64,000 nt of DNA from NCBI RefSeq assembly GCF_014651595.1, contig NZ_BMXE01000003.1, positions 372,001 through 436,000 on the forward strand. Direction: 5' to 3'. This document shows, one piece after another, positions 63,090 to 64,000 of this stretch. The DNA is from Pseudovibrio japonicus. GTDB lineage: Bacteria; Pseudomonadota; Alphaproteobacteria; Rhizobiales; Stappiaceae. Position 1 is the first letter of the stretch, and the number at the start of each line of letters is the position of its first letter. The notes beneath the pieces are model-generated. The model saw nothing but the letters and a program-made list of their open reading frames with translations, did no database searches and was not told where the DNA came from. Position numbers and translations under genes: made by a program.

Positions 63090-64000
63090 ATGGAAACCCG
63101 CGCAAATAACATCGCTATCGGTGCATTCGTTCTTGCAGTGGTCGCCATTGCCTTTCTGTTTACGTTCTGGTTGCTGAGCGCTGGTGATCGGTCCAGCCGT
63201 CGCGATATCAGGATTATCTTCCCCGGTGCCGTTACTGGTTTGCCGGTTGGCGGTCAGGTGCTGTTTAACGGCATTCGGATCGGTGATGTGAGCACGCTGA
63301 CTTATGATCCTCAAAACCCACGCCTTGTGGTGGCGATTGTGCGCGTTGATGCTAATGCTCCGCTGCGCCGCGACACTGTAGCTTCTCTCGGGTTCACCGG
63401 TCTGACGGGTGTGGCTTATGTGGACCTTTCGGGCGGGTCTTCGGAAGCGCCGCCGCTGTTCTCGCAATCAACGGACACTGTTCCGGTGATGTATGCCCGC
63501 AGGTCCCAGTTTGAGGATTTGCTGCAAGGGGCAGGGGACATCATGCGTAAGGCAGACTCCACCCTGACGCATATTGATGAATTGGTGGTCAATGCCCGGC
63601 CTGAGGTGGAGCAGACCGTTCAAAACATTGAGGTCTTTACGCGCGCGCTGGCTGACAACGCGGATGGCGTGAATGATTTTCTTGCTGGCATAACCGAAAC
63701 AAGCAGGGCGCTGACCGGGCTTTCCGGCAGGATCGGCAATCTGGTTGATCGCGGTGAGGAACTGCTTGCCAATGTGCCGCCGGACAAGCTGGGTGATATC
63801 GTTAATAACGTTGAGACGATGACCAATAAGCTGGCGAACTCTGCAGATGGCGTTGGTGATATCATTGATAACGGCAGGTTGGCTTCTGAGCAGCTGGTCG
63901 ACTTTACAACTCAGCTTACTGATCAGCTGGGGCAGATTGAAGCTGTGATCTCAGCAGTCAGGCCCGAGGATGTGGAGCGCATCCTGAAAGGTGCTTCTGA
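63090..64000 (+). CDS. MlaD-type MCE-domain protein (truncated by window end)
   Basis: The start is the ATG at 63090, with GGAGG directly upstream at 63081-63085. The visible part is about 303 residues. It has one N-terminal membrane helix (IAIGAFVLAVVAIAFLFTF, about 8-26), then the MCE domain (about 40-115) with IIFPGAVTGLPVGGQVLFNGIRIGDV. The rest is helical and coiled, with repeated VNN/IIDN patterns. This is the periplasmic MlaD subunit, which hexamerises around the transport tunnel. It continues beyond the window. Confidence 0.92.
   Translation, partial: METRANNIAIGAFVLAVVAIAFLFTFWLLSAGDRSSRRDIRIIFPGAVTGLPVGGQVLFNGIRIGDVSTLTYDPQNPRLVVAIVRVDANAPLRRDTVASLGFTGLTGVAYVDLSGGSSEAPPLFSQSTDTVPVMYARRSQFEDLLQGAGDIMRKADSTLTHIDELVVNARPEVEQTVQNIEVFTRALADNADGVNDFLAGITETSRALTGLSGRIGNLVDRGEELLANVPPDKLGDIVNNVETMTNKLANSADGVGDIIDNGRLASEQLVDFTTQLTDQLGQIEAVISAVRPEDVERILKGAS

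Noticed and set aside
62385-63467. 360-codon minus-strand frame opposite mlaF and mlaD
   Set aside because: The mlaF motifs are complete on the plus strand. The antisense product is rich in Arg/His/Gln and has no domain.

Overview
The window is 64 kb of dense, mostly metabolic bacterial chromosome. The gene set (zwf-edd-eda with pgi nearby, ilvI-ilvH plus ilvC, an MlaEFD-type lipid transporter carrying a STAS domain, a DctP-type TRAP receptor, a CheZ-like phosphatase, a dgcN-dgcA pair) fits an alphaproteobacterium. Small palindromic repeats with a core close to CCGAAAACCGGTTTCC, which I recall as common in Rhizobiales, point the same way. A marine, host-associated genus such as Pseudovibrio or a relative is my best guess. 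It rests on gene content only, not on a database search.

Layout. 0-9.5 kb: a glycine-zipper lipoprotein, a DUF389 membrane protein, a decayed GNAT gene, and two secreted Sel1-repeat proteins flanking a periplasmic alkyl sulfatase. 9.5-14 kb: a GNAT enzyme, two tandem paralogous MFS efflux genes (the second apparently starting at TTG), and two small envelope proteins. 14-21.6 kb: ilvC, a TetR regulator, a type I-secreted RTX lipase, pdxJ and ilvI-ilvH. The ilvIH mRNA has a leader peptide rich in Ile, Leu and Val codons followed by a terminator, a classical attenuator. 22.2-22.4 kb: two tandem tRNA-Lys genes.

22.5-28.6 kb is the most unusual part. A small P-loop ATPase is followed by an ECF-like sigma factor and then at least five RebB-family genes (24215-24475, 26660-27001, 27163-27504, 27664-27984, 28232-28555). 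Between the first and second of these lie four tightly packed accessory genes, one with a disordered N-terminus and a Reb-like C-terminus. I read this as an R-body locus: Reb proteins build the contractile protein ribbons known from the kappa symbionts of Paramecium.

28.7-45.6 kb is central metabolism: trhO, an SMP-30 lactonase, a divergent lrp/ald pair, a JmjC-like protein, two more glycine-zipper lipoproteins, pgi, the Entner-Doudoroff genes zwf-edd-eda, adenine deaminase, an acyl-CoA ligase and an EamA transporter. 46-64 kb: an orphan form II CoxL-like molybdoenzyme, a single-domain Lrp-like protein, a TPP riboswitch driving thiM-thiD and an orphan TRAP receptor, FadL, an SDR protein without the usual Tyr/Lys pair, an LpxH-like phosphatase, a threonine dehydratase, a CheZ-like phosphatase, an MFS transporter, dgcN-dgcA for D-glutamate catabolism and, divergently, mlaE-mlaF-mlaD, the last cut by the window end.

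Start codons were reassigned where a Shine-Dalgarno sequence (SD), a signal peptide or a paralogue alignment supported a downstream start. All family assignments come from reading the translations; none was checked by search.
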